NCBI RefSeq assembly: GCF_001571365.1
Contig: NZ_BCTQ01000034.1
Location: 1-64,000 of the forward strand
Reading direction: 5' to 3'
Source: Achromobacter denitrificans NBRC 15125
GTDB lineage: Bacteria; Pseudomonadota; Gammaproteobacteria; Burkholderiales; Burkholderiaceae_B
Length of the DNA: 64,000 nt
Shown piece after piece: positions 1 through 8,720 of the stretch; the first letter of the stretch is position 1; the number at the start of each line of letters is the position of its first letter. The notes beneath the pieces are model-generated. The model was not told the DNA's origin, made no database searches, and saw only the letters and a list, made by a program, of their open reading frames with translations. A program made the translations under genes and the position numbers.

Positions 1-112
1 CCCAGGTGCTCAACGCGCGAAACCCATGCGGCCGTGTGCAGACTGTTTTCCGGCCGACACAGGGGCACTGTCTGCACACGGCCGCATGGGTTTCGCGCGC
101 TGGATACTTGGG
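1..112. repeat. Long inverted repeat with 30-bp perfect arms at the window edge
   Basis: Bases 14-43 are the exact reverse complement of bases 70-99, with a 26-base spacer (44-69). Outside this core the pairing continues imperfectly to the window edge (1-13 against 100-112, about 8 of 13 positions), so the true element may extend further left. It contains no gene and lies about 140 bases before the start of the aldo/keto reductase. No T-tract follows the arms, so it is not a typical intrinsic terminator. It could be a folded intergenic repeat, the end of a small mobile element, or a Rho-independent structure for a gene outside the window. Confidence 0.8.
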
Positions 113-254
113 TTCTTCCTTAAGAACTCTCGCGCTTCACCCATCCTACGGCCGGCCCGGCGTCGGTGGAGCGCGCTAAGATCATGCGAAGGCCCGCCGC
201 TGAAGGCGCGCCGCCCATCGCACCCCTAAAGCAACCCGCCATAAAGGACCACCC

Positions 255-1265
255 ATGAACTACCGCCGCCTCGGCCGCAGCAATCTCCGTGTCTCCCCGC
301 TCTGCCTGGGCACCATGATGTTCGGGGAGCAGACGCCCGACGAAGAGGCCGCCCGCATCGTCGCGTCGGCGCGCGACCATGGCCTGAATTTCATCGACAC
401 CGCCGACGTCTACAACGGCGGCCGTTCGGAAGAAGTGGTGGGCCGGCTTCTGAAAGGGCAGCGCCACGACTGGGTGCTGGCCAGCAAGATCGGCAACGCG
501 GTCGGCAAGGGCCCGAACCAGTCGCACTACTCGCGCCAATGGCTGATCCGCGGCGTCGAGTCCAGCCTCGCCCGGCTGGACACCGACTTCATGGACATCC
601 TCTACCTGCACCGCGACTACCACGAAGAGAACCTGGAAGAGGCGCTGTGGGCGCTGGGCGACCTGATCCGCGCCGGCAAGCTGCGCAGCTTCGGCCTGTC
701 GAACTTTCGCGGCTGGCGCATCGCCGAAGTGATGCGCTTGTGCGAAAAAATGGGCGTGCCGCAGCCGGTGGTGTGCCAGCCTTACTACAACATGCTCAAC
801 CGCGGCCCCGAGGTGGAAATCCTGCCGGCCTGCCGTCACTACGGCCTGGGCGTGGTGCCCTACAGCCCGATCGCGCGGGGCGTGCTGACCGGCAAGTACC
901 AGCCGGGCCAGGCGCCGGCGGCCGACACCCGCGCGGGGCGCGGCGATACCCGCATCCTCGCCACCGAATTCCGCGAAGAGTCGCTGCAGATCGCGCAGCG
1001 GCTGGTGGAGCACAGCGCCGCGCGCGGCGTGAAGCCGGGGCATTTCGCCACCGCCTGGGTGCTGGCCAACCCGGTCGTCACGGCCGTCATCGCCGGCCCG
1101 CGCACGCTGGCGCAGATGGACGACTACTACGGCGCGCTCGACGTTTCCATCACGGCCGAGGACGAAGCCCTGGTGAACGGCTGGGTCACGCCCGGCCATG
1201 CCTCCTCGCACGGCTACAACGACCCCAACTATCCCTTCTACGGCCGCCCGGTAGCGGCGGCCTGA
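255..1265 (+). CDS. Aldo/keto reductase
   Basis: A 336-residue NADPH-dependent oxidoreductase of the AKR superfamily (YajO/Tas-like type), presumably cytoplasmic, reducing an aldehyde or ketone to an alcohol. The TIM-barrel catalytic tetrad is visible as Asp48, Tyr53, Lys78 and His119 (segments FIDTADVYNGG, LASKIG and YLHRDY). The length is normal and the frame is open from ATG to TGA. An AAGGA ribosome site at 244-248 sits six bases before the ATG and supports this start. It is transcribed toward the MFS gene on the other strand and ends in a strong hairpin, so it appears monocistronic. The physiological substrate cannot be told from sequence. Confidence 0.9.
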   Translation: MNYRRLGRSNLRVSPLCLGTMMFGEQTPDEEAARIVASARDHGLNFIDTADVYNGGRSEEVVGRLLKGQRHDWVLASKIGNAVGKGPNQSHYSRQWLIRGVESSLARLDTDFMDILYLHRDYHEENLEEALWALGDLIRAGKLRSFGLSNFRGWRIAEVMRLCEKMGVPQPVVCQPYYNMLNRGPEVEILPACRHYGLGVVPYSPIARGVLTGKYQPGQAPAADTRAGRGDTRILATEFREESLQIAQRLVEHSAARGVKPGHFATAWVLANPVVTAVIAGPRTLAQMDDYYGALDVSITAEDEALVNGWVTPGHASSHGYNDPNYPFYGRPVAAA

Positions 1266-1271
1266 GGGGCG

Positions 1272-1297
1272 CCGCGCCGCCTTTCCCGGCGGCGCGG
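1272..1297. terminator. Hairpin between convergent genes
   Basis: CCGCGCCGCC at 1272-1281 pairs perfectly with GGCGGCGCGG at 1288-1297 around a six-base loop. It lies in the 40-base gap between the converging aldo/keto reductase and MFS genes. There is no T-tract on either side, so termination there would be inefficient or factor-assisted. Confidence 0.6.
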
Positions 1298-1305
1298 ACC
1301 CGGCG

Positions 1306-2640
1306 TCAGGCCTTGCGCAGGCTCGCGGGGGGCAGGGGCGCGGAAGCGTTGTCCTCCACGGGCTGCCTGCCGCGTCCGATCAGCCACGCGCAGATCGCCG
1401 ACACCACGCCCGCGAACAGCACGTACAGGCAGATCAGCCACGGCTGGCCTCCGCCGGTCTTGAGCAGCGCGGTCGCGATGATGGGCGTGATGCCCGAGGC
1501 GAAGATCCCCGAGAACTGATATACGAACGAGATGCCGGTGTAGCGCACCTTGGCGTCGAACAGCTCGCAGAACAGGGCCGCCTCCGGCCCGTAGACGGCG
1601 GCGTAGAGAATGCCGAAGGGCACGATGATGGCCAGCCAGATCAGCATCACGCTGCCCTGGCTGTTGAGCATCAGCCAGAAGCCGGGGAACGATGCCGCGG
1701 CGGTGATGAGCGAGCCCCAGAAATACACCCGCGTGCGGCCGATGCGATCCGACAATCGCCCGAAGAAGGGGATGAAGAAGCACATCACCAGGGCCGCGGC
1801 CATCACGCCCATGAGCGCCTCGGTACGCGTGATCTGCACGGTCTGCGTGAGGTACGAGATCGAGAACACGCCGAACACGTTGAAGAACACCCCGTCGATG
1901 TAGCGCGCGCCCATGCCCTTGAAGACGTTGCCCGGGTAGCGCTTGAACATGTCGGCGAAGGGGATGCGGCTTTCGGCGTTGTTCTGCTTCACCGCGGCGA
2001 ACTCCGGCGTTTCCTTGATGTTCAGCCGGATGTACATGCCCACCAGCACCATCGCGGCGGACGCCAGGAAGGCGATGCGCCAGCCCCAGGCCATGAACTG
2101 CGCGTCGGTCAGCAGGGTGGACAGCAGCGCCACCGTGCCCGAGGCCAGGCACAACCCGATCGCCAGCCCGATCTGCGGCAGCGAGGCGTAGAAGCCCTTC
2201 TTGCCGGGCGGGGCGTACTCGTAGGCCATCAGCACCGCGCCGCCCCATTCGCCGCCCAGCCCGATGCCCTGGAACACGCGCAACAGCAGCAGGAGGATGG
2301 GCGCCCAGATGCCGATGCTCTCGTAGGTGGGCACCAGGCCGATCAGGAAGGTGGCCACGCCCATGATCATCAGCGTCATCACCAGCATGCTCTTTCGGCC
2401 GATGCGGTCGCCGAAGTGGCCGAAGATCAAGCCGCCCAGCGGCCGCGTGACGAAGCCCACGGCGAAGGTGGTGTAGGCCAGCATGGTGGAGACCACGGGG
2501 TCGCCGGCGGGGAAGTAGAGTTTGTTGAATACGATGCCTGCGACCACGCCATACAAGAAAAAGTCGTACCACTCGATGGTGGCGCCGATCAGCGACGCGG
2601 CGACGACTCTGCGCACCGCGGCTTCGTTCTGCTTGGCCAT
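1306..2640 (-). CDS. MFS transporter, metabolite:H+ symporter (ShiA/ProP-like)
   Basis: A 444-residue inner-membrane proton symporter for an organic acid or related metabolite. The family signature is clear: N-terminal segment ASLIGATIEWYDFFLYG, the cytoplasmic loop GHFGDRIGRKSML after TM2, RVFQGIGLGGEWGG in TM4, and the repeat of the loop motif as GRLSDRIGR in the second half. About 12 hydrophobic segments are present. The frame is open well upstream into the GMC gene, but the ATG at 2640 begins the conserved N-terminus and is chosen. It follows the GMC oxidoreductase by 59 bases on the same strand, so the two probably form an operon for import and oxidation of one substrate, controlled by the divergent IclR protein. 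Confidence 0.9.
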   Translation of the reverse strand: MAKQNEAAVRRVVAASLIGATIEWYDFFLYGVVAGIVFNKLYFPAGDPVVSTMLAYTTFAVGFVTRPLGGLIFGHFGDRIGRKSMLVMTLMIMGVATFLIGLVPTYESIGIWAPILLLLLRVFQGIGLGGEWGGAVLMAYEYAPPGKKGFYASLPQIGLAIGLCLASGTVALLSTLLTDAQFMAWGWRIAFLASAAMVLVGMYIRLNIKETPEFAAVKQNNAESRIPFADMFKRYPGNVFKGMGARYIDGVFFNVFGVFSISYLTQTVQITRTEALMGVMAAALVMCFFIPFFGRLSDRIGRTRVYFWGSLITAAASFPGFWLMLNSQGSVMLIWLAIIVPFGILYAAVYGPEAALFCELFDAKVRYTGISFVYQFSGIFASGITPIIATALLKTGGGQPWLICLYVLFAGVVSAICAWLIGRGRQPVEDNASAPLPPASLRKA

Positions 2641-2699
2641 GTCTAGTCTCCTTTGGGGGTGGCGGCCGGACACTCTGCGCTGTCCTGGCCGTTGGGGGT

Positions 2700-4337
2700 T
2701 CAGGCGGCGACCTGCAGCGTCTGCGGATGCGCCTGCCTGAGGTCCTGCAATATGAAATCGGCCGCGCGCTCGGCCAGCATCACCACGGGCACGTTGGTGT
2801 TCCCGGAAACCAGCGTGGGCATGATCGAGCAATCGACCACGCGCAGCCCGGCCACGCCGTGCACGCGAAGGCGCTCGTCCACGACCGCCATGGGATCGCT
2901 GCGCGGGCCCATCCTGGCGGTGCCGGACGGGTGGAAGATGGTGGCGCCGTACTCGCGGCAGAAGTGCAGGATCTCGTCGTCCGCGCGCACGTCGGGCCCG
3001 GGCCGGAACTCGCGCTTCATCATCGCGTCCAGCGGCGGGGTCGCGGCGATCCGGCGCGCATACTTGACGGCGGCCACCGCCATGCGGCGGTCCAGTTCGG
3101 TTGAGAGATAGTTGGGCTGCATGGAGGGCGCCTCGAACGGGTCCGCGCTGCGCAGCCGCACGCGCCCGCGCGACGAAGGCCGCAGCTGGCACACGGAATA
3201 GGTGCAGCCCGAAAAGGGATGCACCTTGCCGCCGGCCATGTCGGCGGACAGCGTGGCGAAATGGAATTGGGTGTCGGGCGTGCGGCTGGCGGGATCGACG
3301 CGGCAGAACAGCCCGCCCTGGTTGATGCCCACGGCCAGCGGGCCGCTGCGGAACAGCAGCCACTCCAGGCCCATGCGGGCGCGGCCGCGCAGCGTGCGCA
3401 GCTGGTCGTTGGTGGTGATGGGGCGGGCCGTTTCGTAGATCAGGCGGATCTGCAGGTGATCCTGCAGGTTCTCGCCCACGCCCGGCAGGTCGCGCACGAT
3501 TCCGATGCCGAACTGGCGCAGCAGCCCGGCGGGCCCCACGCCCGAGAGCTGCAGCAGCTGGGGCGATTGCAGCGCGCCGGCGCACAGGATGACCTCGCGG
3601 CGGGCGCGCACGGTTCGCACCTGACCGTGCTGCCGGTAGCGCACGCCGCAGGCGCGGGTGCCTTCGAACAGGATGCCCATGGCGTGCGCGCCGGTTTCCA
3701 CCCGCAGGTTGGCGCGCCCCTGGGCGGGTCGAAGATAGGCGACGGCGGTGGAGCAGCGGCGGCCGTTGCGCGTGGTGAGCTGGTAGTAGCCCACGCCTTC
3801 CTGGTCGCCGGTGTTGAAGTCGTCCACGCGGGGGATCCCCAGGCTTTGCGCGGCCGCGATCAGCCCCTCCACCAGCGGATGCGGCGTCTTGATCGAGGTG
3901 GCGTTGAGCGGGCCCTCGGTGCCGCGGGTCGGGCCCGGGCCCAGGTCATTGTTTTCCAGCTTGCGGAAGTAGGGCAGGCAATCGTCCCAGCTCCAGCCCG
4001 GGTTGCCGGCGGCGGCCCAGGCGTCGTAGTCGCGCCGCTGGCCGCGGATGTAGATCAGGCCGTTGACCGAGCTGGATCCGCCCAGCGTGCGGCCGCGCGG
4101 CCAGTAGATGCGCCGGTCCAGCATATTGGGATCGGGGTCGGTGTAGTAGCCCCAGTTCACGACCTTGTGGAACATGGTCTTGCCGTAGCCGATGGGGATG
4201 TGTATCCACGGGTAGCTGTCCCGGGGGCCGGCTTCCAGCAGACAGACGGAATGCGCGCCGCTGGCGCTCAGCCGGTTGGCCATCACGCAACCGGCCGAGC
4301 CGGCGCCCACCACGATGTAATCCACGGTATCGGACAT
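2700..4337 (-). CDS. GMC family FAD-dependent oxidoreductase (choline dehydrogenase-like)
   Basis: A 545-residue flavoprotein that oxidises an alcohol to the aldehyde. The ADP-binding fold is at the N-terminus (residues 5-24, VVGAGSAGCVMANRLS). The first GMC signature follows around residue 80 (GRTLGGSSSVNG) and the second around 260 (GALQSPQLLQLSG). The catalytic His is about residue 469 (HPSGTARMG) and the partner Asn is about 513 (SGNTNVPV). Length is typical of the family. The gene begins a likely two-gene operon with the MHS transporter and is divergent from an IclR regulator. Choline itself is unlikely because no betaine aldehyde dehydrogenase or BetI neighbour is seen; the substrate is unknown. 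Confidence 0.92.
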   Translation of the reverse strand: MSDTVDYIVVGAGSAGCVMANRLSASGAHSVCLLEAGPRDSYPWIHIPIGYGKTMFHKVVNWGYYTDPDPNMLDRRIYWPRGRTLGGSSSVNGLIYIRGQRRDYDAWAAAGNPGWSWDDCLPYFRKLENNDLGPGPTRGTEGPLNATSIKTPHPLVEGLIAAAQSLGIPRVDDFNTGDQEGVGYYQLTTRNGRRCSTAVAYLRPAQGRANLRVETGAHAMGILFEGTRACGVRYRQHGQVRTVRARREVILCAGALQSPQLLQLSGVGPAGLLRQFGIGIVRDLPGVGENLQDHLQIRLIYETARPITTNDQLRTLRGRARMGLEWLLFRSGPLAVGINQGGLFCRVDPASRTPDTQFHFATLSADMAGGKVHPFSGCTYSVCQLRPSSRGRVRLRSADPFEAPSMQPNYLSTELDRRMAVAAVKYARRIAATPPLDAMMKREFRPGPDVRADDEILHFCREYGATIFHPSGTARMGPRSDPMAVVDERLRVHGVAGLRVVDCSIMPTLVSGNTNVPVVMLAERAADFILQDLRQAHPQTLQVAA

Positions 4338-4550
4338 GTCCGCAAGCTCTCCCTGAAGCGGGGCGCGGCGCGCCCAGGCCGGAGCCGGACGGCGCGTTTA
4401 CCCTGCTTGTCGTTGTGGGGCGCACTTATATACTGGATCGATGACTCGGGTCCGACGCAGCGCGGACCTTCGTGCATTTGTGGCGATTCTAGGAAGCGGG
4501 CGCGAGGAACAAAGCACAACGCGCGCGGGGGCGGAAAAGTGGAACAGAAT

Positions 4551-5390
4551 ATGCAGATTCGGTTTCAAAATCGCAGTGCAGCATCGGCGCCGGCGACGGA
4601 AAGCGCCGCCGCGGGAGGCACGCGCGAGGCCTCGCGTTCGCTGCGCGCGCTGCTGGTGCTGGAGCACCTGGCGCGGGCCCAGCATCCGCCCACCCTGGCG
4701 CAGCTCGCGCAACGGCTCGATATGCCCAAGACGACCCTGATGCGCCTGCTGGCCGCCATGCAGCGCGCCGGCTTCGTGGCCGCCACGCCCACCGAAAACG
4801 GCTACGTGCCGGGGCCCCAGGCGTCCATGCTGGCGCTTTCCACCTTGCGAGCGTCCGCCTTCACGCGAGCCTGCCGCGCCGTGCTCGCGCAGCTGGTCGG
4901 CACGCTAGGCGAAACCTGCAATCTCACCGCGCCCGACGGCGACCGCGTGGTCTACATGGAACGCGTCGAAACCGAGGAACCGCTGCGGCTGTTCTTCGCG
5001 GTGGGCAGCCACGTGCCCATGCACTGCACCGCCAGCGGCAAGCTGTTTCTGGCTTCCATGAACCGCCTGGAACGCGGGCGGGTGCTGGCGCGCCTGCCGC
5101 TGACGCGCAACACGCCGCGCACGCTGACCGATCCTGTCCGCCTGGAAGAAGAGCTGGAGCGCCTGGCCGCGCGCGGCATCGGCATCGACAACGAAGAGTT
5201 CGTGCGCGGCATGAGCGCGGTGGCGGTGCCGGTGCGCGACGCGGACGATCGCGTCGTGGCGGCGGTGGCCTGCCATGCGCCCACGGCGCGGGTGATGCTG
5301 GATGATCTGCTGCGCGCCGTGCCCATCCTGGAACGCGCCGCGCAATCCATGCGCGAGGTGCTGGCGCAGCACCGGGCCGGCGCGGGCTGA
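4551..5390 (+). CDS. IclR family transcriptional regulator
   Basis: A 279-residue DNA-binding regulator. An N-terminal winged helix lies near residues 25-85 (SLRALLVLEHLARA, then LAQRLDMPKTTLMRLLAAMQRAGFV). A C-terminal GAF-like effector domain includes HVPMHCTASGKLFLAS and the closing segment VAVPVRDADDRVVAAVACHAP. The same frame is open far upstream, but that stretch is antisense to the GMC gene and was excluded. The ATG at 4551 begins just before the regulator domain. It is divergent from the GMC-MFS operon across a 213-base gap, so local control of that operon plus autoregulation is the simplest reading. Confidence 0.9.
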   Translation: MQIRFQNRSAASAPATESAAAGGTREASRSLRALLVLEHLARAQHPPTLAQLAQRLDMPKTTLMRLLAAMQRAGFVAATPTENGYVPGPQASMLALSTLRASAFTRACRAVLAQLVGTLGETCNLTAPDGDRVVYMERVETEEPLRLFFAVGSHVPMHCTASGKLFLASMNRLERGRVLARLPLTRNTPRTLTDPVRLEEELERLAARGIGIDNEEFVRGMSAVAVPVRDADDRVVAAVACHAPTARVMLDDLLRAVPILERAAQSMREVLAQHRAGAG

Positions 5391-5403
5391 TCCCGGGGAG
5401 CCC

Positions 5404-6120
5404 TCAGGCCGATGGGGTGAAGAGTTCCGCGGGCAACTTGGCGACGGCGTCGTAGGTGAGGCGGATGTGGCTGGCGAGCAGCGCGCAGGCGCGGTCGGCG
5501 TCGCGGGCGAGCGTGGCGTCGAGAATGCCCTGGTGCTCGTCGTGCAGGTCGCGGGCGATGGGCCGGCGGGTGACGGTCAGGCGGCGGTAGCGCTCGGCCT
5601 GCTGGTACAGGATGCCCAGGAAATGGTGCATCCACCGCGACGGACAGGCGCGGATCAGTTCGCGGTGGAACTCGCGGTTGCGCTGCTCCCATTCTTCGAA
5701 GCGGGCGTCGGGGTCGGCGGCCAGGCGCTGCTCGGCCTTGCCGAGGCGATGGAAGGCGGCGAGCACGGCGCTTTCCCAGTCGTCGTCGCCGACGGCGATG
5801 GACTGGCGCAAGGCCTCGGTTTCGAGCAGCACGCGGTTTTCGGTGATGTCGCGGAAATCTTCCAGCGAGATGGGCGTGACGTGGAAGCCGCGCTGGCCGT
5901 GGGCGACGACGAGCGCATCGGACACGAGCAGGGCGAGGGCTTCGCGCAGCGTGCCGGCGCCCACGCCGTAGTCGTCCTTCAGGTGTTCGACCCGCAGGCG
6001 CGAGCCGGGCGGAAGCCTGCCCTGGATGATGTCGCGGCGCAGGCTGACGTAGGCCGCGCCCACCAGGGTGTTGGCGGAGGCGGAATGGGCGAGCGGGGGG
6101 AGGGTGGCGCCGTCTGACAT
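5404..6120 (-). CDS. GntR family regulator (FadR/FCD subfamily)
   Basis: A 238-residue regulator. The N-terminal winged helix covers about residues 20-80, with a segment reading LRRDIIQGRLPPGSRL followed by GAGTLREALALLVSDALV. An all-helical FCD effector domain follows; its metal-binding type His residues are plausible in EFHRELIRACPSRWMHHF and LARDLHDEHQGIL-like segments. It is divergent from the Bug binding protein and M20 amidohydrolase, and inverted half-sites lie in the shared intergenic region. It probably represses that transport and hydrolysis operon in the absence of its acid ligand. Confidence 0.9.
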   Translation of the reverse strand: MSDGATLPPLAHSASANTLVGAAYVSLRRDIIQGRLPPGSRLRVEHLKDDYGVGAGTLREALALLVSDALVVAHGQRGFHVTPISLEDFRDITENRVLLETEALRQSIAVGDDDWESAVLAAFHRLGKAEQRLAADPDARFEEWEQRNREFHRELIRACPSRWMHHFLGILYQQAERYRRLTVTRRPIARDLHDEHQGILDATLARDADRACALLASHIRLTYDAVAKLPAELFTPSA

Positions 6121-6147
6121 AGGGAGTACTTTATCACTGCGCTTGAA

Positions 6148-6194
6148 AAATCTCGATAAAAATTATTGACGCCGAGATTTATGCTGCTTATCGT
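6148..6194. promoter_or_regulatory. Candidate GntR operator overlapping a sigma70-type promoter
   Basis: AAATCTCG at 6148-6155 and CGAGATTT at 6173-6180 form an inverted repeat with 8-base arms and a 17-base spacer. A third related half-site, TCGAGAT, occurs at about 6208-6214. A candidate -35 (TTGACG, 6166-6171) and -10 (TATCGT, 6189-6194) are separated by 17 bases on the plus strand and overlap the repeat. This arrangement suits repression of the plus-strand operon by the adjacent GntR protein. The assignment is inferred from position and symmetry. Confidence 0.5.
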
Positions 6195-6260
6195 AGAAAA
6201 AAAGGCGTCGAGATGACGACCGGCATGCAGCCGGCGGCAGGCGCAACCAGGAGACAAGCA

Positions 6261-7355
6261 GTGATACGGCTACACGATGTCCGGCTGGCCCGGCTGCGCA
6301 CCCGCAATCCGTCCGAAACGCCCGTCCGCCGCATCGTGCCGCGGTCGATGTCGTGGTCGATGTTGCGTCCGGCGGCGCGCTCGCTGTTGCGTCATATGGC
6401 GGCCTGCGTGGCCGCGTTCACGGCGCTGGCCGCCAGCCCGTCGGCCAGCGCCCAGGACTGGCCCGCGCGGCCCGTGACCATCCTGGTCAATGGCGGGCCC
6501 GGCAGCCTGCCGGACCTCTTCGCCCGGCCGCTGGCCGAACGCCTGCATCACGCCTTGGGCCAGCCGGTGGTGGTCGAGAACAAGCCTGGCGCCGGCGGCA
6601 TGCTGGCAATGCAGCAGCTCAAGTCCGCGCCGGCCGACGGTCATACCCTGGCGCTGGTCACGAATGCGCATCTGGTGTGGAACCCCTATATTTTTCCGGC
6701 GCTGACCTACGATCCGGCGCGCGACCTGCAGCCCGTCAGCCCGCTGGCGGTCATTCCCATGGCGCTGACGGTCAACGACAAGCTGCCCGCGCAGTCGCTG
6801 GACCAGTTGCTGGCGCTGGCGCGCCAGAAGCCCGGCCGGTTGAACTATGCGTCCTCGGGCAACGGCAGTCCGCCCCACGTGCTGTTCGAAATGCTGCGCG
6901 AGCAGGCCGGGGTCGACATCATGCACGTGCCGTTCAAGACCGGCACCGGCGCGCTGAATTCCGTGCTTGCGGGCGATACGGAAATCTACTTTGCGGGCAC
7001 TGCGCTGGTGGAGCCCATGGTCAAGGAAGGACGCCTGCGCGTGCTGGCCATGAGCGAAACCGTGCCCGACGCGGCCTTCGGCAATGCGCCCACGCTGGCG
7101 GCCAGCCATTTCCGCGGTTTTGAAGGCGCGGTGTGGCTGGGGGTGGCGGCGCGCGCCGGCACGCCGGAGGCCATCGTGCAACGGCTCAATGAAGAGATAG
7201 GCCGCGCGCAACAGGACGGCGCGCTCAAGCAGATGTACGCCAGCCACGGCTCCTTGCCGTACCATCTGGCGGCGCAGGCCTTCGCCCAGCGCGTCGCGGC
7301 GGAGCGGGATGCGTCCGGCCCCGTGTTGCGCAAGCTGGGCATCAAGCCCGATTGA
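6261..7355 (+). CDS. Bug-family tripartite tricarboxylate transporter substrate-binding protein
   Basis: A secreted solute-binding protein of the TctC/Bug family, about 364 residues including its leader. A hydrophobic segment and AxA-like site (AASPSASAQ) precede the mature start QDWPARPVTILVNGGPGS. The family hallmarks are NKPGAGGMLA and the segment around LNYASSGNGSPPHV. An upstream ATG at 6213 is in frame, but GTG at 6261 has an AGGAG at 6249-6253 seven bases away and is preferred. The long arginine-rich stretch before the hydrophobic segment is odd, and a start nearer 6348 is possible. No TctA/TctB membrane genes lie nearby, which is usual for the expanded Bug families of Bordetella-type genomes. 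It is followed by an M20 amidohydrolase, whose substrate it may bind. Confidence 0.85.
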   Translation: MIRLHDVRLARLRTRNPSETPVRRIVPRSMSWSMLRPAARSLLRHMAACVAAFTALAASPSASAQDWPARPVTILVNGGPGSLPDLFARPLAERLHHALGQPVVVENKPGAGGMLAMQQLKSAPADGHTLALVTNAHLVWNPYIFPALTYDPARDLQPVSPLAVIPMALTVNDKLPAQSLDQLLALARQKPGRLNYASSGNGSPPHVLFEMLREQAGVDIMHVPFKTGTGALNSVLAGDTEIYFAGTALVEPMVKEGRLRVLAMSETVPDAAFGNAPTLAASHFRGFEGAVWLGVAARAGTPEAIVQRLNEEIGRAQQDGALKQMYASHGSLPYHLAAQAFAQRVAAERDASGPVLRKLGIKPD

Positions 7356-7377
7356 ATTCCCTCTTACCAACCCGGGC

Positions 7378-7410
7378 GCCTGTCCACACCTCGTTTCGGC
7401 GTGGACAGGC
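7378..7410 (+). terminator. Intercistronic hairpin
   Basis: GCCTGTCCAC at 7378-7387 pairs perfectly with GTGGACAGGC at 7401-7410 around a 13-base loop. It lies between the Bug-protein gene and the amidohydrolase. No run of T follows, so it may attenuate or stabilise the upstream message instead of ending it. Confidence 0.5.
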
Positions 7411-7451
7411 CCCACTATTCCGGGCTCCGCTTGCGGGGCCCGCAGCCGCTC

Positions 7452-8648
7452 ATGAACCTGATCGAAGAGATTGTTGAAAACTCCCCGTCCATCCGCGAAA
7501 TCCGCAGGGACATCCATGCGCATCCGGAGCTGGCGTTCGAAGAGAACCGCACCTCCGACCTGGTGGCCAAGCTGCTGGAAAGCTGGGGCATTCCAGTGCA
7601 TCGCGGATTCGGCAAGACCGGCCTGGTGGGCGTGATCAAGAACGGCGATTCGCCGCGCACGGTGGGGCTGCGCGCCGACATGGACGCGCTGCCCATGCAG
7701 GAGGTCAACCAGTTCAACCACGCCAGCAGGCATCCCGGCGTGATGCACGCCTGCGGCCACGATGGCCATACCGCCATGCTGCTGGGCGCGGCGCAGCACC
7801 TGGCCCGCCATCGGAATTTCGACGGCACCGTGTACCTGATCTTCCAGCCCGCCGAAGAGCGCGGCGGCGGCGCGCGCGAAATGATGCGCGACGGCCTGTT
7901 CGAGAAATTCCCGATGGAGGCGGTGTTCGGCATGCACAACATGCCGGGCATCCCGGTCGGCTGCTTCGCCTCGTCGCCGGGGCCGGTGCTGGCGTCCAAC
8001 AGCGAATTCCACGTCACCATCCGCGGCAAGGGCGGCCACGCGGCCATGCCGCACCTGGCCATCGATCCCATTCCCGCGGCAGCCCAGATGATCGAGGCCT
8101 TCCAGACCATCATCAGCCGCAACAAGAAGCCGCTGGAGACGGCGGTGATCTCGGTGACTACGGTGCAGGCGGGCGGGGTCGTCAACGTCATTCCCGACAC
8201 CTGCGAACTGCGCGGCACGGTGCGCGCCTACACCCGCGAAACCCTGGACCTGATCGAGCGCCGCATGGGAGAGGTCGCGCAGCATGTGGCCGGCATGTTC
8301 GGCGCGCAATGCGATTTCGTCTTCACGCGGCACTATCCGTCGACGATCAACCACGAGGCCGAGACGGCGTTCATGCGCGACGTGCTGGCCGAGGTCGCGG
8401 GCCGGGAGCAGGTGCTGGCGCAGACGCCCATCATGGCGGCCGAGGATTTCTCCTTCATGCTGGAAGCGGTGCCGGGCAGCTACTGCTTCATCGGCAACGG
8501 CGACGGCGACCACCGCGAATCGGGCCACGGCGCGGGCCCTTGCCTGGTCCACAACACCAGCTACGACTTCAACGACGAACTGCTGCCCATCGGGTCCAGC
8601 GCGTTCGTGAGGCTGGCCGAAGACTGGCTGCGGCGGCCCGTCGCCTGA
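7452..8648 (+). CDS. M20 family amidohydrolase (hippurate hydrolase / IAA-amino-acid hydrolase-like)
   Basis: A 398-residue zinc or manganese amidohydrolase that cleaves an N-acyl amino acid to the free acid and amino acid. Visible metal ligands are Cys101 and His103 in HACGHDGHTAML, Glu135/Glu136 in QPAEERGGG, and the His of GMHNMPGIPVG near residue 161. A late His sits near SGHGAGPCLVHN. The frame is open from 7401, but ATG at 7452 begins the conserved family N-terminus (LIEEIVENSPSIREIRRDIH). It follows the Bug protein and is likely in the GntR-controlled operon. Whether the substrate is a hippurate-like conjugate cannot be decided. Confidence 0.9.
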   Translation: MNLIEEIVENSPSIREIRRDIHAHPELAFEENRTSDLVAKLLESWGIPVHRGFGKTGLVGVIKNGDSPRTVGLRADMDALPMQEVNQFNHASRHPGVMHACGHDGHTAMLLGAAQHLARHRNFDGTVYLIFQPAEERGGGAREMMRDGLFEKFPMEAVFGMHNMPGIPVGCFASSPGPVLASNSEFHVTIRGKGGHAAMPHLAIDPIPAAAQMIEAFQTIISRNKKPLETAVISVTTVQAGGVVNVIPDTCELRGTVRAYTRETLDLIERRMGEVAQHVAGMFGAQCDFVFTRHYPSTINHEAETAFMRDVLAEVAGREQVLAQTPIMAAEDFSFMLEAVPGSYCFIGNGDGDHRESGHGAGPCLVHNTSYDFNDELLPIGSSAFVRLAEDWLRRPVA

Positions 8649-8666
8649 GCGGGGCCGGGCGCGGCG

Positions 8667-8706
8667 GGGATCGCGGCGGCGCCATGCCGCGCGCCGCCGC
8701 GATCCC
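8667..8706. terminator. Strong hairpin between convergent genes
   Basis: Bases 8667-8682 and 8691-8706 form a perfect 16-bp GC-rich stem with an eight-base loop. It fills the 72-base gap between the converging amidohydrolase and TonB-receptor genes and probably acts as a bidirectional terminator despite lacking a long T-tract. Confidence 0.65.
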
Positions 8707-8720
8707 GCTTCGTTCCGGCC

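Noticed and set aside
20..100. CRISPR-like repeat at the window start
   Set aside because: It is one inverted pair, not a series of direct repeats with spacers. No CRISPR array or cas gene is present in the window.
2641..3585. Upstream extension of the MFS frame into the GMC gene
   Set aside because: The extension is an out-of-frame shadow of the GMC protein; the transporter N-terminus begins at 2640.
3219..4550. Long in-frame extension upstream of the IclR regulator
   Set aside because: It lies antisense to the GMC oxidoreductase, has no domain, and only reflects the lack of stop codons in GC-rich DNA. The regulator begins at 4551.
6270..8552. 760-codon open frame antisense to the Bug protein and amidohydrolase
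   Set aside because: It has His/Arg/Gln/Ala-rich composition typical of antisense frames in GC-rich genes and covers two well-supported genes.
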